This document shows positions 19,074 to 26,675 of a DNA stretch of 55,924 nt, piece by piece. Within the stretch, counting starts at the first letter, position 1. The number at the start of each line of letters is the position of its first letter. The stretch is from contig JABITN010000248.1 of assembly GCA_018700525.1 (NCBI GenBank), positions 1 to 55,924 of the forward strand. Reading direction: 5' to 3'. Made by a program: the position numbers and the translations under genes. This DNA comes from Opitutales bacterium (GTDB lineage Bacteria > Verrucomicrobiota > Verrucomicrobiia > Opitutales > Opitutaceae). The notes under the pieces were generated by a model. The model ran no database searches and was not told where the DNA came from. It saw only the letters and a program-made list of their open reading frames with translations.

Positions 19074-19952
19074 ATGAGCAGCTACCACGCATCCATTAGA
19101 AATATTAAACGGGAGATTCACCACCGCTTCGTCGAAGGTGATCCTTCGAGCGAATTGATCTCAACCGGGTTCCACATAGGTTTACCGGAGCTGCAGAATC
19201 GCAAAGCGGGGGCTATTCAACCGGAATACTCCATCTCCTACATTCTCCAAGGCGAAGGTGAATTCACCGATGACCAAGGTAACCTCTTTTCGTTTTCGCC
19301 CGGCTGCATTGTACAGCGCTATCCAAGCATCCGCTACGGCATCCATCGTCCGGAATCATTCACTCACGTTGAATTCTTCATCATTCTACCTCGGTCGCTA
19401 TTCGAGAGTTTTCAAAAAACGGGCGTCATTCAAAACCAGCACTCCGTCTTCGACGCTGGAATCGATTCGGTATTCATAAACAAACTATCGACGTTCGTAC
19501 ATCAATTCGAAACTTCGACCAATAGCGAAACGCGCTTCATTTTGATGGAAACAATCGGCTTGATCATCGATTGTTTCAAACGGGACCGTTCCCTGTTCCA
19601 CGATACCGAAGAAAAACGGCTGATCGAACAAGCTTGTCTGCTGCTCAGCGACGGTTTTCAAGAGAAGCTAAAACTTGAAACGGTTGCCGACGAATTAGGC
19701 CTCTCCTACGAATCCTTTCGCAAGAAATTCCGTCAGCGCAAGAAGATCTCTCCCGCGCAGTACCGTATTCAGAAACGGCTCGAAAAAGCTATGGCGCTCT
19801 TGATCGAAGATCGCATGCCTATCAAAGAGATTGCTTTTAATCTCGGTTATTCAAACGCCGCCAACTTCGCCAAGATTTTCCAGAAAATCACTAGCCAGCC
19901 GCCTGCAAAATTCCGATCTGAACACCGGAAACGCATCGAACGGAACACATAA
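19074..19952 (+). CDS. AraC-family transcriptional regulator
   Basis: A 292-residue protein starting at MSSYHASIRNIK; an upstream TTG would add an unlikely leader. The N-terminal half is a cupin-like ligand domain (ISYILQGEGEFTDDQGN, then the FSPGCIVQRYPS and YGIHRPESFTHVEFF segments). The C-terminal 100 residues carry the two helix-turn-helix units: KLETVADELGLSYESFRKKF and MPIKEIAFNLGYSNAANFAK, ending in the usual FQKITSQPPAKFR. It is divergent from the operon at 10591-18959 and very likely controls it in response to a sugar-like inducer (context inference). Confidence 0.93.
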   Translation: MSSYHASIRNIKREIHHRFVEGDPSSELISTGFHIGLPELQNRKAGAIQPEYSISYILQGEGEFTDDQGNLFSFSPGCIVQRYPSIRYGIHRPESFTHVEFFIILPRSLFESFQKTGVIQNQHSVFDAGIDSVFINKLSTFVHQFETSTNSETRFILMETIGLIIDCFKRDRSLFHDTEEKRLIEQACLLLSDGFQEKLKLETVADELGLSYESFRKKFRQRKKISPAQYRIQKRLEKAMALLIEDRMPIKEIAFNLGYSNAANFAKIFQKITSQPPAKFRSEHRKRIERNT

Positions 19953-20243
19953 TAAAAAGACTCGCCCGTTTTCAATTCTTTTACCGCAGCGACGAAGGAC
20001 TCGATAAACCTATCCTTTATGTCGTTGTGCATAGTGTGCTGTGCTCGTCTAGAGCCATAATCTTATAAGTATCCAACTTTGAAACCTTGCTTTAAAATCC
20101 GTTCACGGCGAATAGCGGTGCCGAAAGCATCAAGCACGAAACGAACTTTAAATTATTGTAATCAATACCTTAAGACATCTCTCCCAACTTTTTTATTCAC
20201 TTTTAAGGTTCACTCTTCGTTCCTCACCATCCACTCTTCCAAA

Positions 20244-20591
20244 ATGTCTCCTCTCAGCACACTCACCGAAAAGATCGTCGCCTTTCGCGACGCCCGCGAC
20301 TGGCAGCAATTCCACAATCCCAAAGATCTCGCGACGGCGCTTTCGATCGAGGCCTCCGAGCTCCAGGAGATTTTTCTCTGGAAGCAGCCCAGTGAAGTGG
20401 CGGAAACAGTATCTAAGAAACGAGAACACATCACTGAAGAAGTCGCTGACGTCGCCAGCTTCCTTCTACTCCTCTGCAACGAACTAGACATAGACCTCAT
20501 CGCAGCCGTCGAATTGAAGCTCGAAAAAAACGCCGTCAAGTACCCCGTTGACAAAGCCAAAGGCACCCATGCGAAGTACAACGAGCTCTGA
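20244..20591 (+). CDS. MazG-like nucleotide pyrophosphohydrolase (dCTPase/RS21-C6 type)
   Basis: A 115-residue protein starting at MSPLSTLTEKIV; the frame runs upstream but that part looks noncoding. The metal-binding pattern is EASELQEIFLW followed by EEVADVASFLLLLCNELD, the E-x-x-E / E-x-x-D arrangement of all-alpha NTP pyrophosphatases. It ends with NAVKYPVDKAKG, shared with RS21-C6-type enzymes. It likely hydrolyses non-canonical or excess dNTPs to monophosphates (house-cleaning). A pyrimidine-rich tract (20211-20240) precedes the start. No operon partner: neighbours are AraC upstream and a convergent gene downstream. Confidence 0.88.
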   Translation: MSPLSTLTEKIVAFRDARDWQQFHNPKDLATALSIEASELQEIFLWKQPSEVAETVSKKREHITEEVADVASFLLLLCNELDIDLIAAVELKLEKNAVKYPVDKAKGTHAKYNEL

Positions 20592-20677
20592 GCCCCGTGG
20601 AGAAAGGCCGAAGGAAAGAGTGTTCGATAGATAGGGGAAACCCAGTGGTGGGAAATATCTCGCCTCGCACTCGATAT

Positions 20678-20714
20678 AACCAAACTAAACGCATCGAGAC
20701 AGAACGTTCACCAC
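20678..20714. repeat. Dispersed repeat family R1, copy A
   Basis: This copy shares a core of the form ACCAAACnAAACGCrTCGAG followed by acAgAACGTTCaCC with copies at 23262-23293 and 26504-26539. Similarity extends weakly upstream (cagtggt and ctcgc words). It lies between two convergent gene ends. Nothing else is recognised in this 127-bp gap. Confidence 0.5.
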
Positions 20715-20718
20715 ACAC

Positions 20719-22191
20719 TCACCTATCCAAAGCTTTCCGAGCCGTCTCGCGCTCAGCTGTACTCAAAATGCCATCCCCGTCTTTATCAAATCGATCGACG
20801 ATACGCTTCAGGATCTCACCCCGGTTTCCTTCCTGACCCGCCTGGCGGCCCCGGGAGAAACGAGCAGCTCTCGCTTTCCGCGAGGCCTCCGCTGTATGGT
20901 TTCGAATTTCCTTGCGCAGCCTGCCAAATTCGCTCGGATTCGCGGCTACCATCTGGAGAGTGACGCTTCCCATTTCATCGTCAGACTCTCTACCCCAAGC
21001 AACCCGTTTCGGAGGAGTATTCGGATTATTGATATTATCCTCCGAATTATCCCAAACCACTTCTCCATCTAGACGCGTCCCCGCGGGAAGAAAAACGTAG
21101 TCCTCGTATCGATACTGTTCCTGCCATGAAAAATCCCAATCGTCAATCGTCAGCAATTCCTTCAACTCGCCATCCGGAAGGGTTGCCGTCATTTTCATGC
21201 GTTTCCCCAGATAATGGGCATGAGAGCTGATCCCAAAAGCTTTCACATCAACCGGGAGAACGAATGAGTCCTTCTTCGTATAATTGCTTTCGCCCGCAGG
21301 AATATTGACTCCCGCCAATGCTCCGAATGCAGGAGGCAGTTGAATACCCGTAAACCTCTGTTTCGGTGGCTCTTTGGAAAAATATAATCCAACAATCGAC
21401 AGTTCTGTCTCTTCCTTCCCGGATGGATGGAAATGGGTTGAAAGAATAATGTCCGATCCTTTCGGTAGATGATAAGCTAGCCCGTCCGGCAGTTTTCTGG
21501 GAATGCCTCCAACAGCCCAACCCCCGATCGAGCCCGATTTCTCCGCGCTTGCCATGCGTTTGAACCCAGGCACAGGATCCTCAGCATCACGCTTGCGAGC
21601 CTCGCCCGTGGTATCGTAGTAAAAAAGCGAATGATGCACTATGGAACGCTTACCTGGACGGAATTCGATAGCCTGAATCCATCTGTCTTCATCCAGATCG
21701 AGCGGTATCACAAAATTCCGATAGATGTCCGGCCCTTCTGCGTAGAGCGGATAGCCATCCTTCATGCTAATCACTAAATCCGGCACACCCAATTGCCAGC
21801 CCTCCGTAAATTTCGGCAAAGCAGGAACCTTCGATAGATCTCCCTCAGCCATTCCACTATCGACCCATTCGCCAATCAGAGCGATTTCCTTCTCGCTGAG
21901 CCCGCGATGTCCCTGGAATTCATAATCCTTAGAACGGGCATGCCAAGGAGGCATGTATTGGTCCTCAATCACCGTAATGATTAATTCCCCTCGCTTCTGA
22001 ACATCCCGATAATTCATCAACGAAAACGGAGCCGCTTCGTTAGGCCGATGGCAAGAGGTGCAGTTTTCGAATACAATTGGAGCGATGTGTTCGCTAAATG
22101 TGATAGTCTGTTTGGTCGATGCACCTTCCCCTTGAACCGAGGCTCCAATTCCAAACACGAGAGCGAGGTAGCGTATATTTTTAAATTTCAT
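20719..22191 (-). CDS. Cytochrome c / copper type II monooxygenase-like protein with C-terminal EF-hand
   Basis: A 490-residue exported protein (signal peptide to about residue 23). One c-type heme site is C44-T-S-C47-H48, with a likely distal methionine at YMPPWH. The central domain has the copper ligand pattern of peptidylglycine/dopamine-type monooxygenases: HH at 186-187 (IVHHSLFYY), HFH at 253-255, and HAH at 324-326 followed by methionines at 332 and 334. The C-terminus carries an EF-hand loop (DRFDKDGDGILSTAERE). Such heme-copper fusions are frequent in PVC and myxobacterial genomes, and their substrate is unknown. A redoxin gene lies 142 bp upstream on the same strand, a recurrent pairing. 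Alternative: a non-catalytic copper-binding electron-transfer protein. Confidence 0.82.
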   Translation of the reverse strand: MKFKNIRYLALVFGIGASVQGEGASTKQTITFSEHIAPIVFENCTSCHRPNEAAPFSLMNYRDVQKRGELIITVIEDQYMPPWHARSKDYEFQGHRGLSEKEIALIGEWVDSGMAEGDLSKVPALPKFTEGWQLGVPDLVISMKDGYPLYAEGPDIYRNFVIPLDLDEDRWIQAIEFRPGKRSIVHHSLFYYDTTGEARKRDAEDPVPGFKRMASAEKSGSIGGWAVGGIPRKLPDGLAYHLPKGSDIILSTHFHPSGKEETELSIVGLYFSKEPPKQRFTGIQLPPAFGALAGVNIPAGESNYTKKDSFVLPVDVKAFGISSHAHYLGKRMKMTATLPDGELKELLTIDDWDFSWQEQYRYEDYVFLPAGTRLDGEVVWDNSEDNINNPNTPPKRVAWGRESDDEMGSVTLQMVAANPSEFGRLRKEIRNHTAEASRKARAARFSRGRQAGQEGNRGEILKRIVDRFDKDGDGILSTAERETARKALDR

Positions 22192-22240
22192 AATTGCATA
22201 TTGTAAATCATCTCCAGGAAAAACGCATTCAAAAGGAACC

Positions 22241-22317
22241 GGCCGATCTCCGAATGGCCATTATCGCTAAAGTAGCTAACCGATTAGATCGCTTGGTGGC
22301 CGCTCTGAGATCGTCGG
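22241..22317. repeat. Palindromic repeat family P1, degenerate copy
   Basis: The left arm ggccgatctccgaatggcca (22241-22260) pairs imperfectly (about 15 of 20) with the right arm near 22296-22316. A diverged inner stem around ctaaccgat / atcgcttgg resembles the inner stem of the intact copy at 29500-29583. It lies in the gap between the monooxygenase-like gene and the redoxin gene on the minus strand. Confidence 0.5.
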
Positions 22318-22333
22318 CTACCAATAAAAATAA

Positions 22334-22942
22334 TTACAAATTCGGAATGTAGCATCCAACCGCTTGAGTCCTTGGAGCCTCGACGTTTCTGTTTTCCAAA
22401 ATCGCATTCAATGCACCCCGAAGATCCTTCTCGGTAATCACTCGCCGCCGTTGCCCCAAAGACGGATACAGGTTGTCGATGCGTCCACGATAAGCGATGC
22501 TCCCATCTCGCAGCACTACGACCGCTTCCGGAGTGATCGTCGCTCCAGTCTCCTTCACCAGTGCATGCGTGTCATCAAATACCGCTGTATAATCAGAAAG
22601 ACTGTAATCCTTCATATGCTGCCGTAATTCCTTTTTCGTTACATCCGGATCCACGTACACCAGCATCATATTAAACCCTTTAATCCCATATTCCTCCCTG
22701 AGTCGTTCAAGCTCAGGAGCGTAAGCATTGGAAATTGGGCAATCATGAGTCACGAAGAAAAGCGCCGCACCCTTCGCTTCGCCAACCCTGAAAGGAACCT
22801 GCTCCTCACCCTCGATATCCACGATCGAGATCGAAGTATGTTGGACTACATCCGGAAGTGAAACGTCCCCTGCTCGTGCAAACGACCCCAACCCTCCAAG
22901 GAACAAGCTGAACGTAAGCCAATAAACGTAAAATCCCTTCAT
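22334..22942 (-). CDS. Redoxin / thioredoxin-fold protein, single-cysteine active site
   Basis: A 202-residue exported protein starting at MKGFYVYWLTFSLF (signal peptide to about ARA, residue 24); an ATG at 22951 is three codons further upstream. The thioredoxin-fold core has FFVTHDCPISNAYAPE with one cysteine (C68) in place of CxxC, the DCPISN motif typical of PVC redoxins. VYVDPDVTKKELRQHM and TPEAVVVLRDGSIAYRGRID follow, the latter carrying the cis-proline. It may reduce or assemble the cytochrome/copper partner encoded downstream (20719-22191), or detoxify peroxide at it (inference from gene pairing). Confidence 0.85.
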   Translation of the reverse strand: MKGFYVYWLTFSLFLGGLGSFARAGDVSLPDVVQHTSISIVDIEGEEQVPFRVGEAKGAALFFVTHDCPISNAYAPELERLREEYGIKGFNMMLVYVDPDVTKKELRQHMKDYSLSDYTAVFDDTHALVKETGATITPEAVVVLRDGSIAYRGRIDNLYPSLGQRRRVITEKDLRGALNAILENRNVEAPRTQAVGCYIPNL

Positions 22943-22951
22943 TACCCGCAT

Positions 22952-23513
22952 AGCCAATACCGAAGCCAAAGCCCGGTCAATTACGAACCCCCAACAGTCA
23001 ACACCGGTTACAATTTTTTGAAAGAGAGAGGGTGAGACGAGGCGAATTGCTGCGTCCCTCATCATTGAAAACTGCCCATGAACTGTCTCGGCGAAACTAC
23101 GCGGATGCGGACTCGCAGAGACCTAGCCCAGGGATTTCAAAAACAATACCCCATCCTCACCTCTCGCACGCTATCCACAAATCTCTCTTTATTGCCCTCA
23201 ACCTACCCGAATTCAGTGCCCAGCAGACCGATCAGTGGTTTAAAAAACCTCTCCCAATCCCAAACCAAACGTGTCGAGACACAACGTTCCATCTTTCTCA
23301 TCCTCTGGAGGTGATAAAATGGGGCAGTATTCAATTGTTAACTGACACAAATAATCAAAGAGGATGATGAGTTTATTTCAAAACTCCAGATCGCTTTTAG
23401 AAAGCTACGACGCTTTGCTATTCGTAATCAACAAATCCACTACATAGAATACTGTACCGATCCTAACGAAACTTAAGAAAACCTCCTAAAGCCCTTACCC
23501 AACAAAAAACATA
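22952..23513. other. Intergenic region with repeat R1 copy B
   Basis: No convincing gene is present. Short frames exist (for example around 23032-23367) but lack coding character or family resemblance. Positions 23262-23293 match dispersed repeat R1 (aaaccaaacgtgtcgagac, then acaacgttcc). The promoter of the DUF1456 gene should lie near the right end. Confidence 0.5.
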
Positions 23514-24038
23514 ATGACAAATAACGATGTGATGAAAAGCGTACGCTACACTCTTGAGATTAAAAACAAAGAGGTGGTACAAATGATCAAGGATGGTGGC
23601 GTAGAACTGACCGTTCTCAACGTGGTTGATCTCCTCAAAAACGAAGAGGATGAAGGATTCGTCGAGTGCCCTGCAGAAACCGTTCACGCATTCTTAGATG
23701 GACTGATTTTGAAACGTCGCGGACCGAGCGATCGTCCCGCCAAAATATTCTCAACGGCTAAGATCGATAACAATATGGCCCTTCGGAAATTGCGGATCGC
23801 CTTTGAAATGAAAGATACCGATATGATCGAAACAATGAAAAACGTGGGGTTTTCAGTATCGAAAGGCGAAATAGGCGCCCTCTTCCGCGCACCGACACAC
23901 AAGCACTACAGGGATTGCGGCGATCAATTCCTACGCAACTTTCTCAAAGGCCTCACCCACACCTTCCGCCCCGATGACAGTAGCCCATCGGCCAACAGTC
24001 TCCCGGACGACAGCCCCTGGGCAAATTTTAAATTTTGA
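23514..24038 (+). CDS. DUF1456 (YehS-like) family protein
   Basis: A 174-residue cytoplasmic protein built of two repeats of about 65 residues. The first begins NNDVMKSVRYTLEIKNKE and the second NNMALRKLRIAFEMKDTD; each ends with an FLxGLxxxxRGP/FRPD type helix. This duplicated architecture is characteristic of DUF1456 proteins such as E. coli YehS, whose function is not established. The C-terminal tail (SSPSANSLPDDSPWANFKF) is low-complexity. It is a stand-alone plus-strand gene. Confidence 0.85.
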   Translation: MTNNDVMKSVRYTLEIKNKEVVQMIKDGGVELTVLNVVDLLKNEEDEGFVECPAETVHAFLDGLILKRRGPSDRPAKIFSTAKIDNNMALRKLRIAFEMKDTDMIETMKNVGFSVSKGEIGALFRAPTHKHYRDCGDQFLRNFLKGLTHTFRPDDSSPSANSLPDDSPWANFKF

Positions 24039-24161
24039 TATCGTATGCAGTGAAAATGGGTAGCGTCTTCGTCCCACAATGGAGCTTCGAAGAGACGAGC
24101 CGGCAATCTTCCATCGACTGGCAGGGGCACCCCACTGTCTGTTCGAAAGAGAAAGCCTTCT

Positions 24162-24233
24162 CTATGGAGGTTGAAACGGACATGGGCATTCTGTCTTGAA
24201 ACGTCTGCCCCTCGCTAAGTGATCGAATGGAAG
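24162..24233 (-). pseudogene. Remnant of an RluA-type pseudouridine synthase C-terminus
   Basis: On the minus strand, a frame just downstream of the exonuclease stop encodes FDHLARGRRFKTECPCPFQPP and then TAG. The RluA gene at 27506-28192 ends FDHPASGERINAECPCPF. At DNA level 24174-24191 and the corresponding tail of that gene match at 17 of 18 positions, and weaker similarity extends over about 60 bp and into the downstream spacer. No start or upstream domain exists here, so this is the debris of a paralogous gene copy. Confidence 0.55.
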
Positions 24234-24235
24234 AG

Positions 24236-24844
24236 CTATTTAAATGGCTCGGGCACCAGACCGCGATGCTCCATGTGCAGATAGATTTCGCGCCCGACCC
24301 AGGCATCGGTGGCGGCGTAGGCTATCTGGGAACGAGTCAGTTCGCGCTTACCCCAGTTGGAAATCTGCTCTTTTTTGGAGATGCGAAACCCCAGCAGCAA
24401 GGCTCCCATACCCCGCAATCCGAGGTTTTTGATTTTTGATTTTTTCGCGTAAGTGGCAAGTTCTACAAACCCGGCGGGTTCGAACGGCGACAGTTTGCGA
24501 AGCTCCTTCACGTCATCGCGAATAGAGACGCCCGTTTTGAGAATATTCGGATTGGATAGAATCTCACACAGTTCCGGGACGAGTCCGGTGAGTTTGATTT
24601 GAAAGAGAAAAACATGATCCGCGCTCGCTAGTTGCAAGAGGGATGGGTCGTAGCTTTCGCCGACGCGAAAGGCAGCACGGGTTTCGGTGTCGAAGCCCAG
24701 AAGCGTTTCCATGCTGAGCTTTTCGGCGGCCCGCTTTGCATCGTCGGCAGTTTGAATCACGTGGATAGGCCCTTCATATTTACGCATGGGCAACTGGTTG
24801 ATTTCCGCTTTCGATATGTGCAGAGCAAGAGGGGTGTTTGTCAT
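24236..24844 (-). CDS. 3'-5' exonuclease, DEDDy (RNase D-like) domain
   Basis: A 202-residue protein; start MTNTPLALHISK at 24844 chosen over an upstream one at 24883. The exonuclease motifs are LGFDTETRAAF (Exo I, DxE), KTGVSIRDDVKEL (Exo II region) and YAATDAWVGREIYLHM (Exo III, Y-x-x-x-D). It lacks HRDC domains, so it is a small single-domain nuclease, like many stand-alone RNase D-fold proteins acting on RNA or DNA 3' ends. A long perfect palindrome (24913-24975) lies just upstream, separating it from the DbpA-type helicase gene on the same strand. Confidence 0.87.
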   Translation of the reverse strand: MTNTPLALHISKAEINQLPMRKYEGPIHVIQTADDAKRAAEKLSMETLLGFDTETRAAFRVGESYDPSLLQLASADHVFLFQIKLTGLVPELCEILSNPNILKTGVSIRDDVKELRKLSPFEPAGFVELATYAKKSKIKNLGLRGMGALLLGFRISKKEQISNWGKRELTRSQIAYAATDAWVGREIYLHMEHRGLVPEPFK

Positions 24845-24912
24845 AGAACCTTTCAATATTTGGAGAAGGGAGGCAATTATCAATTACCAAATTCAGGCTC
24901 TGGTATCACCTT

Positions 24913-24975
24913 AGTAGAAGCGGCGTCTCGCCACTTTTCTTAGAAGACAATAAGCGGCGAGACGCCGCTTCTACT
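24913..24975. repeat. Perfect 20-bp inverted repeat overlapping the helicase stop codon
   Basis: Arms 24913-24932 (agtagaagcggcgtctcgcc) and 24956-24975 are exact reverse complements with a 23-nt loop. The stop codon of the DbpA-type gene (24971-24973) lies inside the right arm. It could work as a transcription terminator for the helicase, but no U-tract follows. The clean symmetry suggests a mobile palindromic element that has been domesticated. Confidence 0.75.
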
Positions 24976-26416
24976 CTTTCATCCGCCACGCTTTGATCGG
25001 CTTCCCCTTCCAGGTCTCCGTCGCGATTTTCTTGAGAGCTGCATCAACCGCGTCGCGAGCCACCGCGGCATAGGTCCAATTGTCGCACACGCTAATCTTC
25101 CCGATTTGATCGCCCTGCAACCCCGTCTTACCTGTAAGAAGACCGAGGATATTCCCCGCCCGTACCTTCTGACGCTTCCCCATTCGGATATGCAAAGTGG
25201 CCATTGGCGCGATCGCAATCGGCGAAGATAAGACCTTCCAAGGTGGCAAGGCCTTCGTCTGGAATGTCTTGCCGAAATGCGATTCCAGCTCGTCCATGGT
25301 AGAACTATCCCGCGTACCTAATAAGGTACAGGCAACCCCTTTGCTACCCGCGCGGCCAGTCCTTCCGATCCGGTGCACATGCACTTCCACATCTCGAGCC
25401 ATCCGATAGTTAATCACTGTATCCACAGAATCGATATCCAATCCACGTGCCGCGACATCCGTAGCTACCAATACGGACACGCTTTTATTCGAAAAGAGCA
25501 CAAGCGTTTCGTCGCGCTCGCTTTGATCCAAATCGCCATGCAAAGCTACTGCGCTGTAGCCCAATCCAACTAACTCGTCGCGCACATCCTGCGTTTCCAA
25601 TTTCGTACTGCAAAAAACTAAAGCCGACTCCGCACGTTGCTCCTGAAGCAAAAGGCGCAACGCTATTAGACGTTCTGCATCTCCCCCGCCGCACTTACAA
25701 AACAGTTGCTGAATATTCCCGCCATCGGGGTTTGACTCTACCTGAGCCATCACCGGCTCATTCATCACTTTCTCCGCTATCGACTGAATGGCACGAGGAT
25801 AAGTCGCGCTAAATAGTAAAGTCTGTCGGCCTACAGGTGTCTTTCCGATGACTGCATCCACCTCTTCTTGAAAGCCCATCTCAAGCATGCGATCACCTTC
25901 GTCGAGAACCAGTATACGCAGCGTTTCCAAATTCAGCTTGTTCGTGCGCAAGTGCTTCCCTACCCGGCCCGGCGTCCCAACTACGACGTGAGCGCCATGT
26001 TCCAAAGACTTCACCTGTGGCCGCGACGGCATGCCTCCGCATAGCGTAAGAATCTTCACATTCGGGCTCATTCGAGCTAACTGCCGAATCGCCTTCGAAA
26101 CCTGATCTGCCAACTCGCGCGTCGGACACAAAACCAGAGCTTGCACCTGCAAGCTCCTCGTATCGAGACCTGCCAAGATCCCCAAGCCAAACGCCGCCGT
26201 CTTGCCGGAGCCCGTCTTAGCTTGTCCGATCACATCCTTGCCCAACAAAATTGGCGGCAAGCCTTGAGCCTGTATCGGAGTCATCTCCGCATAGCCCAAT
26301 GATTCGATATTTTTCAGCAGCTCTGGCTGCAAACTAAGAGATGAGAAGGTCTTCGCTTTCAAAATAGTGTCCCTAGGGACAACAGATAGCGCCCGCCACG
26401 GTATATCAACCTCCAT
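24971..26416 (-). CDS. dbpA: ATP-dependent RNA helicase, DbpA type, with DEGD box
   Basis: A 481-residue DEAD-box helicase. The Q motif region (GYAEMTPIQAQGLPPILLG), Walker A (AKTGSGKT, 66-73), PTRELA, GG, TPGR, SAT, and the second RecA motifs ARGLD and HRIGRTGRAG are all present. Motif II reads D172-E-G-D175 where DEAD is expected; the DNA codon is GGT, so this is a real Gly for Ala change. The C-terminal 75 residues (RMGKRQKVRAGNILGLLTGK) form a DbpA RNA-binding domain that targets 23S rRNA helix 92. The true start may be a TTG at 26362 (KAKTFSSLSL), which fits the family N-terminus better than the upstream ATG at 26416. Role: large-subunit ribosome assembly. Confidence 0.88.
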   Translation of the reverse strand: MEVDIPWRALSVVPRDTILKAKTFSSLSLQPELLKNIESLGYAEMTPIQAQGLPPILLGKDVIGQAKTGSGKTAAFGLGILAGLDTRSLQVQALVLCPTRELADQVSKAIRQLARMSPNVKILTLCGGMPSRPQVKSLEHGAHVVVGTPGRVGKHLRTNKLNLETLRILVLDEGDRMLEMGFQEEVDAVIGKTPVGRQTLLFSATYPRAIQSIAEKVMNEPVMAQVESNPDGGNIQQLFCKCGGGDAERLIALRLLLQEQRAESALVFCSTKLETQDVRDELVGLGYSAVALHGDLDQSERDETLVLFSNKSVSVLVATDVAARGLDIDSVDTVINYRMARDVEVHVHRIGRTGRAGSKGVACTLLGTRDSSTMDELESHFGKTFQTKALPPWKVLSSPIAIAPMATLHIRMGKRQKVRAGNILGLLTGKTGLQGDQIGKISVCDNWTYAAVARDAVDAALKKIATETWKGKPIKAWRMKE

Positions 26417-26675
26417 TCGCTCCGAGGAGACTAAGAGAGTAAGTGAGAGACGTAGTGACGAGGAGACCTGGTGGCACCAGACGTCCCGGCTCGCGATCTA
26501 CAGAACCGAACCAAGTGCGTCGAGACCCACGTTCCACCTTATTGCATTCACCCTCCACCATTCATCCCCTGAAAGCGTCGGCGATGTCCGGCATAGCCTA
26601 AGGGGCGACGCCTGAATCACCCTTCTTCATACTTCCCCTTGCCTCCGTGGTTTAACTCCCCTGTGTTGCTTTCAA
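26417..26675. other. Intergenic spacer with repeat R1 copy C
   Basis: This spacer separates the divergent helicase and methyltransferase genes. It contains a purine-rich stretch with repeated gag words (26423-26475) and repeat R1 copy C at 26504-26539 (gaaccgaaccaagtgcg, then tcgagacccacgttcc). Just inside the helicase reading frame lies a perfect 14-bp palindrome, tgtccctagggaca (26371-26384), directly upstream of the probable TTG start. No gene is seen. Confidence 0.4.

Noticed and set aside
23032-23367. 111-codon plus-strand frame before DUF1456
   Set aside because: Proline/histidine-rich, overlaps a dispersed repeat and has no family resemblance.
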